Below, in pieces: positions 18,462 to 26,798 of a stretch of DNA of 64,000 bases. Position 1 is the first letter of the stretch. Each line of letters opens with the position of its first letter. The stretch covers positions 16,222 to 80,221 of the forward strand of contig CAWIMC010000005.1 in NCBI GenBank assembly GCA_963837005.1. Reading direction: 5' to 3'. This DNA comes from CALDTK01 sp963837005. GTDB taxonomy: Bacteria; Bacteroidota; Bacteroidia; Chitinophagales; Saprospiraceae. A model generated the notes under the pieces. The model was not told the DNA's origin and searched no databases. It worked only from the letters and a program-made list of their open reading frames with translations. Made by a program: the position numbers and the translations under genes.

Positions 18462-18657
18462 TACCGCTAGACATCAATGTTTGCTTCAGTACACATCCAG
18501 CTTTGGCGAGCCTTTGCGTTCTCCTCAGCGCGAAGCGCCCTTGCGCCCTATCTCGAGTAAGACGGGCCTTTGCGCACTTGGCGTCTCCTTTGCGTAGCGT
18601 AGCAGCTTTGCGTTCCACTCCCCAGAAAGATCCAATCTGCAAAAAGGTCTAGGGGTA
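18462..18657. mobile_element. MITE-like element, copy 2 (196 bp, inverted relative to copy 1)
   Basis: It starts TACCGCTAGACAT and ends GGTCTAGGGGTA, an imperfect terminal inverted repeat. It is the reverse complement, with substitutions, of 1158-1353. It lies between the polyprenyl synthase and a convergent GNAT gene, where it could supply hairpins to both transcript ends. Confidence 0.7.
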
Positions 18658-18666
18658 TGTTCGCCC

Positions 18667-19149
18667 CTATACTCCCGCCAACCACAGCCTCCCATTCTCC
18701 CAGCCGCCTTCCAGCTCGGCTCCCTGCTTTGTGTAGAAGGCCTTGGCCGACGCATTCCAGTCCAACACCTGCCACTTGATGCTCGTGCAGCCGCCCGCCT
18801 GCGCCGCCTCGACGAGACTAGCCCAGAGTGCCTCCCCAATGCCGCGCCGACGTTGATCAGGCGCGACGACGAAGTCCTCCAAGTAGAGCATTCGACCTTT
18901 CCACGTAGAGTAAGACCAGAAGTAGATCATGGCCCCGACGATGGTCCCGTCAGGGTCCTCGGCGACGAGGAGTTCGAACCATCCCTCGGCTAGGTCCTCG
19001 CGGTAGATGGCGGGCGTGGTGACGACTTCCTCGGGCAGGCGCTCGAAGGCGGCGAGTTCCTCGACGAGTGCGAAGACGGCTTCGAGGTCGGCCGATGCCC
19101 CGCGGCGCACCGTGACGTGAGGAGTAGCATCTGGGGCGGTCTGGCTCAT
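18667..19149 (-). CDS. GNAT-family N-acetyltransferase (diamine-acetyltransferase-like)
   Basis: About 160 residues from ATG 19149 (MSQTAP; an in-frame ATG exists six codons earlier). The acetyl-CoA-binding motif A reads FVVAPDQRRRGIGEALW, and the order TVRRGASADLEAVFALVEELA ... YFWSYSTWKGRMLYLEDFVV ... DWNASAKAFYTKQGAEL is that of the spermidine/spermine acetyltransferase-like subgroup. The substrate may be a polyamine, thialysine or another small amine; this is inference. It is separated by 45 bp from the YkoF-like gene transcribed in the same direction, so the two may be co-transcribed. Confidence 0.85.
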   Translation of the reverse strand: MSQTAPDATPHVTVRRGASADLEAVFALVEELAAFERLPEEVVTTPAIYREDLAEGWFELLVAEDPDGTIVGAMIYFWSYSTWKGRMLYLEDFVVAPDQRRRGIGEALWASLVEAAQAGGCTSIKWQVLDWNASAKAFYTKQGAELEGGWENGRLWLAGV

Positions 19150-19194
19150 GGCGTGAAGGACGGGCAAGCAAGCTCGTCCGCCAAACTCCTGTCA

Positions 19195-19452
19195 CTACCC
19201 ATTAACGTCCACAGAGACGACCTTCAGCACCACGATACTCGTGAAGTCCTCGCCAAAGACTTCGGGCAGGAGCGTGCCGAGCGCTCCCCAAACGAGGTCG
19301 AAGGGGCCGTAGATCTGCGTGCTGAGTGGATTGGCGAGTGTCTCGCAGCCCTCGACTCGGCGAAGTTTGTTGATGAAGGCCATGATGGGGGCCTTGTAGT
19401 CGGGCGTGAGCGGGTAGAGGCTGATGTCGACGGAGATGCGGGGGCTAGGCAT
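19195..19452 (-). CDS. YkoF/MTH1187-like thiamine-binding-type small protein
   Basis: The 85-residue protein begins MPSPRISVDISLYPL and continues AFINKLRR, then NPLSTQIYGPFDLVWGAL. This resembles the ferredoxin-like YkoF/MTH1187 fold, which in some members binds thiamine or hydroxymethylpyrimidine; ligand binding is not shown here. It is cytoplasmic with no signal peptide. The start at 19452 is chosen over 19491 because the upstream residues are not family-like. It lies upstream of the GNAT gene in the same orientation. Confidence 0.65.
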   Translation of the reverse strand: MPSPRISVDISLYPLTPDYKAPIMAFINKLRRVEGCETLANPLSTQIYGPFDLVWGALGTLLPEVFGEDFTSIVVLKVVSVDVNG

Positions 19453-19654
19453 GGAATGAAGGACTTGTTTGGAGGCCGTAAGGGAGTGCAAAGGGGACGC
19501 CGGGCGTACGGCATTGTTCGTACCGAGATACGGTGAATCTACCCGTTAGCGAAAGCTTTCATATGTCGTGGGGCCGTCGGGCGTGGGGCGGTACTTATGT
19601 TTGTCGAAAGTCACACGCCGGCCTCGGCGAGGGCTAACGAGAAACACTAAACCT

Positions 19655-22273
19655 ATGGCGAGCCGCCGCACCAAAACCGCCGAGGAGACCAGCCGCGACG
19701 ACCGTTACCGCAAGATCGCCGGTGTCACCGCCCTTACGCTCTCGCTCTACCTCTGCCTCGCGTTCATCTCCTACCTCTTCACTTGGAAGGACGACGCGGA
19801 CGGCGTCCTGACCTACGGCTGGGGCATCCTCTTCACGGAGGTCGAGGTCGCCAACTGGCTCGGACCTCTCGGGGCCATCACCTCGCACACTGCCTTCTTC
19901 AATGGCTTCGGGGCGACGAGCTTCCTGTTCGTGTACCTGCTGGGCATCACGGGCCTCGCCATTCTACAGCGCCGACCGCTCGTCAAGCTGCAACGTCAAC
20001 TGCGCTGGGGGCTGGCAGGGCTCATGGGCCTGTCCATCATGCTGGCGTTTCTGTTCCAGGTGGTCGACTTCCCAGTGGGTGGCGCGTACGGGTATTTAGT
20101 GGCGAGTTTCCTCGAAAACCTGATCGGCGTGCCAGGCATGCTGCTGCTCATCGCGCTGGTGATCGTCGTGCTGGTCGTGTGGATTTTCGACCCATCGCTA
20201 GAGGAAATCAGGAGTGGGCAACTGCTCGATCGCGTCGAGCTCAAAGCGGCTATTCCCGTCGGGATCACCGACCTGGTCGGGCGCTTCCAGCGGCGATCGT
20301 CCGCCAGCGATACCGACAGCACGAAAGGCGGCACCAAAACGTCCAAGAAAAGCGGCAACAGCAAGATCATCAGCTACGAGGACGAGGACGACGAGCAGGG
20401 GGCCGATGCTTCAGAGGAGGGCGTTCAGCTTTCGCTAAAACCCGAGACTCCTGTCGCAAAGCCGTCTGCTAAGGCTGCGCCCCTGACCCTCGACGGTTCT
20501 GCGATCGACCTCACCGAAACCGGCGACGACAACGTCGCCACGCCTCCCGCCACGGTGCAGGCCACCATGGAAGACCTCGAACTCGAGGTCACCTACGCGA
20601 AGGGCGACGAAGAGGGCGACGCTGGCGAAGAAGACGCAGGCACGAGTGCAAAAGCGGGTGCCAACGGAACCCTGCCGGGCAGTTTTGGCGCTAAGCCCCA
20701 AGATAACGTCCGTGACATCCTCGCTGCCGAAGGCGAGACCGAAGCCGAGGAACAAGGCCCCTACGATCCGAAACTCGACCTCAGCGACTACCGCTACCCG
20801 GAGATCTCCCTGCTCGTCAAGTACGAGGACGTCGGCGAACCCGTCACGCGTGAGGAGCTCATCGAGAACAAGGGCCAGATCGTCGAGAGTCTCCGCAGTT
20901 TCGGCTTGGAGATCATCAGCATCTCGGCCACGGTCGGACCGACGATCACGCTCTACGAAATCGTGCCGGCGCCCGGCGTGCGCATCTCGAAGTTTCGCAA
21001 CATTTCCGACGACATCGCCCTGAGCCTCAGCGCCCTCGGCATCCGGATCATCGCTCCGATTCCTGGGCGCGGGTCCATCGGTATCGAGGTGCCGAACAAG
21101 AACCGCCAGATGGTAGCCCTACGCGATGTGCTGATGGCGGACAAGTTTCGCAAGGCCAAGATGGCGCTCCCGATCGCGCTCGGCAAGACCATCCAGAACG
21201 AAACCCTCGTCGTGGACCTCGCCAAGATGCCCCACCTCCTCATCGCCGGTGCGACGGGGCAGGGCAAGTCGGTCGGCATCAACACCATCATCATGAGCCT
21301 GCTCTACAAGCAGCACCCCGCCGAGGTGAAGCTCGTGCTCGTCGACCCGAAGAAGGTCGAGCTGTCGCTGTACTCCCGCCTCGAGAACCACTTCCTCACG
21401 CTGATGCCCGGCCAGGAGGAGTCGATCATCACGGAGAATAAGAAGGTCATCAACACGCTCAACTCGCTGGTCATCGAGATGGACGAGCGCTACAAGCTGC
21501 TCAAGTTGGCTGGCGTGCGCCACATCACGGAGTACAACGTCAAGTTTACCGAGCGGCGCCTCAATCCGAACGACGGACACAAGTTCCTGCCGTACATCGT
21601 GATGATCATCGACGAGTTTGCGGACCTCATCATGACGGCCGGCAAGGAGATCGAGGCCCCGATCGCGCGGATCGCCCAGCTCGCCCGTGCCGTCGGGATG
21701 CACCTCATCATCGCTACGCAGCGCCCGAGCGTCAAGATCATTACGGGGGCGATCAAGGCCAACTTCCCGGCGCGTCTCGCCTTCCGGGTCACGAGCCTCA
21801 TCGACAGCCGCACGATCTTGGACAGTGGGGGAGCGGAGCAGCTCGTCGGCCAGGGCGATATGTTGCTGTCGCAGGGCACCGATAACGTCCGCATCCAGTG
21901 TGCCTTCGTGGACACGCCCGAGGTAGACCGCGTGCTCGATTTCATCGGCGAGCAGCAGGGCTTCTACGATCCGTACATGCTGCCGGAGTTCGTCGGCGAA
22001 GAGGACACCGCTGCCCCGGCGGAGCGCCTCACGCCCGACTCGGCAGACGAGAAGTTGCGCGAGGCCGCCCACGTGGTGGTCGACAACCTGGTAGGCTCGA
22101 CATCCTTACTACAGCGCCGCATGGAGGTCGGCTTCAACCGCGCCGGTCGCATCATGGACCAGTTGTGCATGCTCGGCATCGTCGGCGAGGCCCGCGGGTC
22201 GAAGCCGCGCGAGGTGCACGTCCGGGACATCGTGGAGCTGGAGCATATGCTGGATCTCTTCTACCAGGGGTAG
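19655..22273 (+). CDS. ftsK: DNA translocase FtsK/SpoIIIE
   Basis: The 872-residue protein has four N-terminal membrane helices (about 24-45, 75-102, 118-140 and 165-190), an acidic/Gly-rich linker (about 220-370) and the RecA-like motor. Walker A is GATGQGKSV (about 532) and Walker B is VMIIDEFADLI (about 650). RIAQLARAVGMHLIIATQRPS and the C-terminal winged-helix gamma domain (RRMEVGFNRAGRIMDQL) are typical. It pumps chromosomal DNA at the division septum and activates XerCD/dif. ATG 19655 is preferred over an open extension to 19568 because the membrane module starts normally from it. Degenerate 15-nt elements lie in the linker at 20427 and 20682, where sequence constraint is low. Confidence 0.95.
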   Translation: MASRRTKTAEETSRDDRYRKIAGVTALTLSLYLCLAFISYLFTWKDDADGVLTYGWGILFTEVEVANWLGPLGAITSHTAFFNGFGATSFLFVYLLGITGLAILQRRPLVKLQRQLRWGLAGLMGLSIMLAFLFQVVDFPVGGAYGYLVASFLENLIGVPGMLLLIALVIVVLVVWIFDPSLEEIRSGQLLDRVELKAAIPVGITDLVGRFQRRSSASDTDSTKGGTKTSKKSGNSKIISYEDEDDEQGADASEEGVQLSLKPETPVAKPSAKAAPLTLDGSAIDLTETGDDNVATPPATVQATMEDLELEVTYAKGDEEGDAGEEDAGTSAKAGANGTLPGSFGAKPQDNVRDILAAEGETEAEEQGPYDPKLDLSDYRYPEISLLVKYEDVGEPVTREELIENKGQIVESLRSFGLEIISISATVGPTITLYEIVPAPGVRISKFRNISDDIALSLSALGIRIIAPIPGRGSIGIEVPNKNRQMVALRDVLMADKFRKAKMALPIALGKTIQNETLVVDLAKMPHLLIAGATGQGKSVGINTIIMSLLYKQHPAEVKLVLVDPKKVELSLYSRLENHFLTLMPGQEESIITENKKVINTLNSLVIEMDERYKLLKLAGVRHITEYNVKFTERRLNPNDGHKFLPYIVMIIDEFADLIMTAGKEIEAPIARIAQLARAVGMHLIIATQRPSVKIITGAIKANFPARLAFRVTSLIDSRTILDSGGAEQLVGQGDMLLSQGTDNVRIQCAFVDTPEVDRVLDFIGEQQGFYDPYMLPEFVGEEDTAAPAERLTPDSADEKLREAAHVVVDNLVGSTSLLQRRMEVGFNRAGRIMDQLCMLGIVGEARGSKPREVHVRDIVELEHMLDLFYQG
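20427..20441 (-). repeat. 15-nt element, AGC/GCT stem
   Basis: Reads GTTTTAGCGAAAGCT on the minus strand; both sides of the outer pair changed together. In the FtsK linker (LSLKP). Confidence 0.75.
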
Positions 22274-22307
22274 ACAGGCCTTTGGCCTGATGGGGCTGTG
22301 CTGCCGT

Positions 22308-22443
22308 GTACAAACGTGAGGGGTACTGAAGCCTGGTCACTGCTTCTTCAGTTCTCAGTTCTCAGTTCTCAGTTTCGAGTTCTTAGTTTTCAGTTTTCAG
22401 TTCTCAGGTACAACGTGAGGGGTACTGAATGTTGGTCACTGCC
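22308..22443. repeat. Direct repeat pair flanking a heptamer tract
   Basis: A ~36-bp sequence (GTACAAACGTGAGGGGTACT...TGGTCACTGC) at 22308-22343 recurs at 22408-22443. Between them is a 7-bp periodic tract of the TCAGTTC type, about eight units and degrading towards one side. It lies between ftsK and the convergent transferase gene and encodes nothing. Confidence 0.8.
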
Positions 22444-22448
22444 TCCCC

Positions 22449-23501
22449 TTAGAGGTTCACCATCCGCGCCAGCACCTTGCCGGGCTGCAGGTACCTCAGC
22501 ATCGCGCTCGGGTCGCGGGCGGCGAGTACGGGGATGCGCCAGCTGAAGAGGCGGAGGTCGGCGTCGGGGGGGAAGTCTCCTAGGAAACGCTGGGCTACGG
22601 GCTCGTAGCGGAGGTCGGTCTCGGGGGCGGCGAGCCACATTTCGTAGGTCTCAGCGAGGGCATCGTAGCCAACGAAGAGTTCGCCGAGCGGTACGGCCGT
22701 GGCGAGAGCGAGCATTTGGACGTGCGGCAGCGGTCCGGTGCTGGAGAAGCTCGTGTAGTAGTGTTCGGCGAGCGGCATCACGACGAGATGGCTGTCGATG
22801 TTGCTTTGCTCGAGGGAGAGTTGCAGCTCGACGAGGCGGCGCTCGATGAGTTGGTGGGGGAGCGGGCGGGCGAGGAGGTCCTGCATGTCGCCCCAGGTCT
22901 CGTCGAGGAAGGTCCGCCCCTCCAGATCGGGGAGGCGCATTTTGTAGGCGAAAGGTCCCAGCCCCACCACGCAATACCCCGGATAGTAGTAGTCGATCTC
23001 TCCGAGGTGGCGGCAGTAGTCCATCTCGAGCAAGAGCGTCGCAAACCCGAGACTTTCAGCCGCGTAGGCCGGATCGTAGCACCCGAACAGGGAGGCGGCG
23101 GTCCGGTCGCCGATGTCGAAACACGACATCCCCACGAGGACGCCGTCGCGCTCGATGCGGAGGCAAAAGGTTTGGAAGGGGATGGCGGGGAGGTCTTCGC
23201 CGAGCACCTCCGCAATCGTTTCGGGGACATCGAGCGGATGGTGGGCCACGTAGCGCTCGTAAAGTTCGTCCTGGTCGGCGCTCGGGCGGTAGGGCCCCAC
23301 GGTAATCGTGGAGCTGCGCTCGATGCGGCGCTGGAGTTTGCGCTGGGTCTTGGACAGTCGCGCGGTGTGCAAGGGGACGCGCGACCAGATCGTCGTAAAG
23401 ACCTCGCCCTCGATGAAGATGTAGCGCGTTTGGCGCAGGGTGTGCCCGGCGCGGAAATAGCCCTCGGCGAGGTAGTCGTCCTGTTGTTTGGGAATGATCA
23501 T
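22449..23501 (-). CDS. Arginyl/leucyl-tRNA--protein transferase-like (ATE C-terminal fold) protein
   Basis: About 350 residues from ATG 23501 (MIIPKQQDDYL). The centre matches the ATE C-terminal GNAT-like fold: SSTITVGPYRPSADQDELY, VGMSCFDIGDRTAASLFGCY, then LLLEMDYCRHLG, YYYPGYCVVG and FAYKMRLPDLE. ATE-type enzymes transfer an amino acid from tRNA to protein N-termini, marking them for degradation. The zinc-binding cysteine module at the N-terminus of eukaryotic ATE1 is not evident, so this may be a divergent aminoacyl-transferase. The last ~130 residues are lineage-specific. A 15-nt element lies 44 bp upstream of the start. Confidence 0.65.
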   Translation of the reverse strand: MIIPKQQDDYLAEGYFRAGHTLRQTRYIFIEGEVFTTIWSRVPLHTARLSKTQRKLQRRIERSSTITVGPYRPSADQDELYERYVAHHPLDVPETIAEVLGEDLPAIPFQTFCLRIERDGVLVGMSCFDIGDRTAASLFGCYDPAYAAESLGFATLLLEMDYCRHLGEIDYYYPGYCVVGLGPFAYKMRLPDLEGRTFLDETWGDMQDLLARPLPHQLIERRLVELQLSLEQSNIDSHLVVMPLAEHYYTSFSSTGPLPHVQMLALATAVPLGELFVGYDALAETYEMWLAAPETDLRYEPVAQRFLGDFPPDADLRLFSWRIPVLAARDPSAMLRYLQPGKVLARMVNL

Positions 23502-23544
23502 CGGCCAGCGGCAAGGTAGGCCAGGCGCTGGGGCGGGCGTGGGG

Positions 23545-23559
23545 GTTTTGCCGAAAGGC
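23545..23559 (+). repeat. 15-nt GNRA element, class B
   Basis: 44 bp upstream of the ATE-like gene start. Confidence 0.9.
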
Positions 23560-23615
23560 GCATGACCTGGCTGCACATGGACGAGCTGCTCACCGAGAGC
23601 GAGCGTAAGCAGGTC

Positions 23616-24131
23616 TTAATTCTGGTGTTGAAGCGCCCGCTTGGCAAGTTCGCCACCCGTCACTTGCCGCAGTGACCCCACGCCGCCAAACCGTAACTTC
23701 ACCTCCTGCACCACCTCGTAGGGGAACCACCCGAGCGGCATCACGACCGTCGTCCCGTCCCGGAGGTAGAACACGATTTCCAGCAACTTCACCTCGATTC
23801 GCTCGACGCGCGACATAGCCACTTTCTTGCCGCGGAAAAGGTAACCCTGCTCACCGGAGATCCGCCACCGCACGTGCCCCAGGGTGATCTCGACGTAGGT
23901 GCCGAGGCGGTTGGTGAAAACCCCGAAGGCCATCACGGCGACGAACAGCAGAGGGGCGACAATGGTAAGGACGAGTTCGAGCTTCCCGACCGACGGATCC
24001 GCCGAGACCTTTGTCCATTGTAGGTAGTTTACGTACAAATAGCCGGCGGCAATGAGGCCCAAGAGGATCTTGTACCACCACGTCATCGTGTAATTGGGCG
24101 CTTGGTGATAGGAGTAACGGGAGCGCGGCAT
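23616..24131 (-). CDS. Small membrane protein with PH-like C-terminal region, unknown function
   Basis: From ATG 24131 the protein is 171 residues. Two predicted membrane helices (KILLGLIAAGYLYVNYL and LVLTIVAPLLFVAVMAFGVF) are followed by a ~90-residue beta-rich cytoplasmic domain (YVEITLGHVRWRISGEQGY...VERIEVKLLEIVFYLRDGT) reminiscent of bacterial PH-like domains. I cannot assign a family. The 60 residues upstream in the open frame come from the uvrB leader and are not included. It is divergent from uvrB. Confidence 0.6.
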   Translation of the reverse strand: MPRSRYSYHQAPNYTMTWWYKILLGLIAAGYLYVNYLQWTKVSADPSVGKLELVLTIVAPLLFVAVMAFGVFTNRLGTYVEITLGHVRWRISGEQGYLFRGKKVAMSRVERIEVKLLEIVFYLRDGTTVVMPLGWFPYEVVQEVKLRFGGVGSLRQVTGGELAKRALQHQN

Positions 24132-24287
24132 AGCGGGCGGGGCGGGTTCTGGCGAGATCGAGGATTCGCGCGGGCAAAGCCTGAAAGTAGTGACCCCTGG
24201 CCACAGTCGACGACTCAGATCGTCGGCGCTCGACCAAAATACCTGGACCTTCGACGTACGCGTGCGTTTCGAACCCGTCGGGGTCGC

Positions 24288-24302
24288 GTTTTGGCGAAAG
24301 CC
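24288..24302 (+). repeat. 15-nt GNRA element, class A (left half of fused pair)
   Basis: Shares its last three bases (GCC) with the opposite-strand copy at 24300. In the uvrB leader. Confidence 0.9.
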
Positions 24303-24314
24303 TTCCGGCAAAAC
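24300..24314 (-). repeat. 15-nt element, class B, GGAA loop (right half of fused pair)
   Basis: Reads GTTTTGCCGGAAGGC on the minus strand. Confidence 0.85.
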
Positions 24315-24419
24315 ACCTCAGGCGAAAATAGATTGCCGAGACAGCACTCTACGCGTCGTCGCTCAATCACCCGTTCGTTACCTTTACGAGTTGCCGCCCC
24401 ACGACTAGCCTCCCGCGCC

Positions 24420-26468
24420 ATGCCAGACACCAAAACCGCCAAAAAGTCGACCAACAAGTTCCGCCTCGACTCCCCCTTCAAACCGACCGGCGACCAGCCG
24501 CAGGCCATAAAGCGCCTGGCCGACGGTGTCCGCGCGGGCGAACCGGCGCAGGTCCTGCTCGGGGTGACCGGCTCGGGCAAAACCTTCACGATGGCCAATC
24601 TCATCGCGGAGTTGGGCAAGCCTACCATCGTGCTGACGCACAACAAGACCCTCACCGCGCAGCTCTACGGCGAGTTCCAGGATTTCTTCCCGGACGCGGC
24701 CGTGGAGTACTTCGTGAGCTACTACGATTACTACCAGCCGGAGGCCTACATCTCGACCTCGGATACCTACATCGAGAAGGACCTGTCAATCAACGAGGAG
24801 GTGGACAAGCTCCGGTTACGGGCGAGTTCGGCGCTGCTGAGCGGGCGGCGCGACGTGATTATCGTGGCCTCGGTGAGTTGCATCTACGGTATCGGCAACC
24901 CGGATGATTTTAAGGCAGGCGTGGTGAGGCTGCACACGGGGCAGCGGATCTCGCGCAACGGGCTGCTCTACAAACTCGTCGATGCGCTCTACTCCCGGAC
25001 CGAGACGGACTTCCGGCGAGCGACCTTCCGCGTGCGCGGCGACACCGTCGACATCAACCTGCCTTACAATGAGGAGGGCCTGCGGATCGTCTTCTTCGGC
25101 GACGAGATCGAGGCTTTGGAGCGTATCGAGATCGAGAGCGGTAAGCGCATCGCGGCGGTCCGCGACGCTGCTGTGTTTCCGGCGGCCCTCTACATGGCGC
25201 CCAAGGATCGGATGCCGCAGATCATCAACCAGATTCAGGACGAGCTGCACCATCAGAAGACCTACTTCGAGCGGGAAGGGCGTTTGATCGAGGCGCAACG
25301 CATCGGCGAGCGGACCAATTTCGACCTCGAGATGATCCGCGAGCTAGGCTACTGCAACGGTGTCGAGAACTACTCCCGCTACTTCGACGGGCGGGCGCCG
25401 GGGACGCGGGGCTTCTGTTTGCTGGACTACTTCCCGGACGACTACCTGCTCATCATCGACGAGTCACACCAGACCGTGCCGCAGGTGCGCGGGATGTGGG
25501 GCGGCGACCGCGCGCGGAAGTTGTCACTGGTCAACTACGGCTTCCGCTTGCCGAGTGCGATGGACAACCGCCCGCTCAACTTCGACGAGTTCGAGGGGCT
25601 GATCAACCAGGTCGTCTACGTCTCGGCGACGCCCGGGGAGTACGAATTGGAGCAGACCGGCGGGGAGTTCGTCGAGCAGATCATCCGTCCGACGGGCCTG
25701 CTCGATCCACCGATCGAAGTGCGGCCGAGCATCAACCAGATCGACGATCTCTTGGACGAAATAAACGACAGGGTAGAGCGCGACGAACGTGTTTTGGTGA
25801 CAACCCTCACGAAACGTATGTCAGAGGAGCTCACGAAGTACCTCACGAAGCTCAACCACAAAGTGCGCTACATCCACTCGGAAGTAGAGACGATGGAGCG
25901 CGTCGAGATATTAAGGGATCTAAGGATGGGCCACTTCGACGTCCTGGTCGGCGTCAACCTACTGCGTGAAGGTTTGGACCTGCCGGAAGTCTCGCTGGTC
26001 GCCATCCTCGACGCCGATAAAGAAGGCTTCTTGCGCAACGATCGCAGCCTCACGCAAACGGCCGGTCGCGCGGCGCGCAACGTCAACGGTAAGGTGCTGT
26101 TCTACGCCGACAAGGTTACCGAGGCGATGCAGCTCACGATCGACGAGACCAACCGCCGCCGCACGATCCAGCAGGCGTACAACGACGAACACGGGATTGT
26201 CCCGACGATGAACCGCAAGTCGAAGGAGGAAATCATGAACAAGCGCTCGATCCTGGATATCCGCGGCAAGCAGGCCAACGCTTACGTCGAAAATGAAACC
26301 CCGAGCATGGCCGCCGATCCGGTGGTGAAGTACATGAGTCGCGATGATTTGGAGAAGTTGATTAAGGTGACGGAGGGCAAGATGAAGCAGGCGGCGAAGG
26401 AGTTGGATTTTATTACGGCGGCGCAGTTTAGGGATGAGTTGTTTGCGTTGAAGAAGCAGGTTAAGTAG
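24420..26468 (+). CDS. uvrB: Excinuclease ABC subunit B
   Basis: The 682-residue protein is full length for UvrB. Visible: Walker A GVTGSGKTFTMA, the damage-probing beta-hairpin region YYDYYQPEAYI, helicase motifs (LLIIDESHQTVPQVRGM, YVSATPGEYEL, LVGVNLLREGLDLPEVSL, QTAGRAARN) and a C-terminal UVR motif (LIKVTEGKMKQAAKELDFITAAQFRDEL). UvrB receives DNA lesions from UvrA and recruits UvrC in nucleotide excision repair. The start MPDTKTAKKS is chosen because the open frame upstream contains two abutting 15-nt elements and is not conserved-looking. Confidence 0.97.
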   Translation: MPDTKTAKKSTNKFRLDSPFKPTGDQPQAIKRLADGVRAGEPAQVLLGVTGSGKTFTMANLIAELGKPTIVLTHNKTLTAQLYGEFQDFFPDAAVEYFVSYYDYYQPEAYISTSDTYIEKDLSINEEVDKLRLRASSALLSGRRDVIIVASVSCIYGIGNPDDFKAGVVRLHTGQRISRNGLLYKLVDALYSRTETDFRRATFRVRGDTVDINLPYNEEGLRIVFFGDEIEALERIEIESGKRIAAVRDAAVFPAALYMAPKDRMPQIINQIQDELHHQKTYFEREGRLIEAQRIGERTNFDLEMIRELGYCNGVENYSRYFDGRAPGTRGFCLLDYFPDDYLLIIDESHQTVPQVRGMWGGDRARKLSLVNYGFRLPSAMDNRPLNFDEFEGLINQVVYVSATPGEYELEQTGGEFVEQIIRPTGLLDPPIEVRPSINQIDDLLDEINDRVERDERVLVTTLTKRMSEELTKYLTKLNHKVRYIHSEVETMERVEILRDLRMGHFDVLVGVNLLREGLDLPEVSLVAILDADKEGFLRNDRSLTQTAGRAARNVNGKVLFYADKVTEAMQLTIDETNRRRTIQQAYNDEHGIVPTMNRKSKEEIMNKRSILDIRGKQANAYVENETPSMAADPVVKYMSRDDLEKLIKVTEGKMKQAAKELDFITAAQFRDELFALKKQVK

Positions 26469-26798
26469 GGTGGGGAGGGCGCTGCGCGCTGGGAGGTTTT
26501 GGATTGGGGTTTTTGAACGCGGAGACGCGGAGGGGTGCTTTACTGGGGTGCTTGGCTGGCGATGGCTGGTAGTGTCGTGCTCGGCTGGCGGGCTTGCCAG
26601 TAGTGTCGTGGGGGGCGGTAGGTTCGACGTGCTCTGCTCGCAACCGCCCCCCACGCACGGCCGGTGCCCTGCTTTGTGTCTCTTCGTGCTTCCCCTTCGT
26701 GTGAGCGAAGCGCCTTCGTGAGAAATAGGCTCTGCCGGGAGCGCTCGCCGGCGGACGGCTGAAAGGAGTTTGCCCGGTGTGGCTTAGCTTGGCTCGCG
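26469..26798. other. 330-bp intergenic region without a gene
   Basis: GC-rich spacer between uvrB and the recombinase. There are small direct repetitions (GCTGGCGATGGCTGGTAGTG / GCTGGCGGGCTTGCCAGTAGTG). No ORF or terminator is convincing. Confidence 0.5.
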
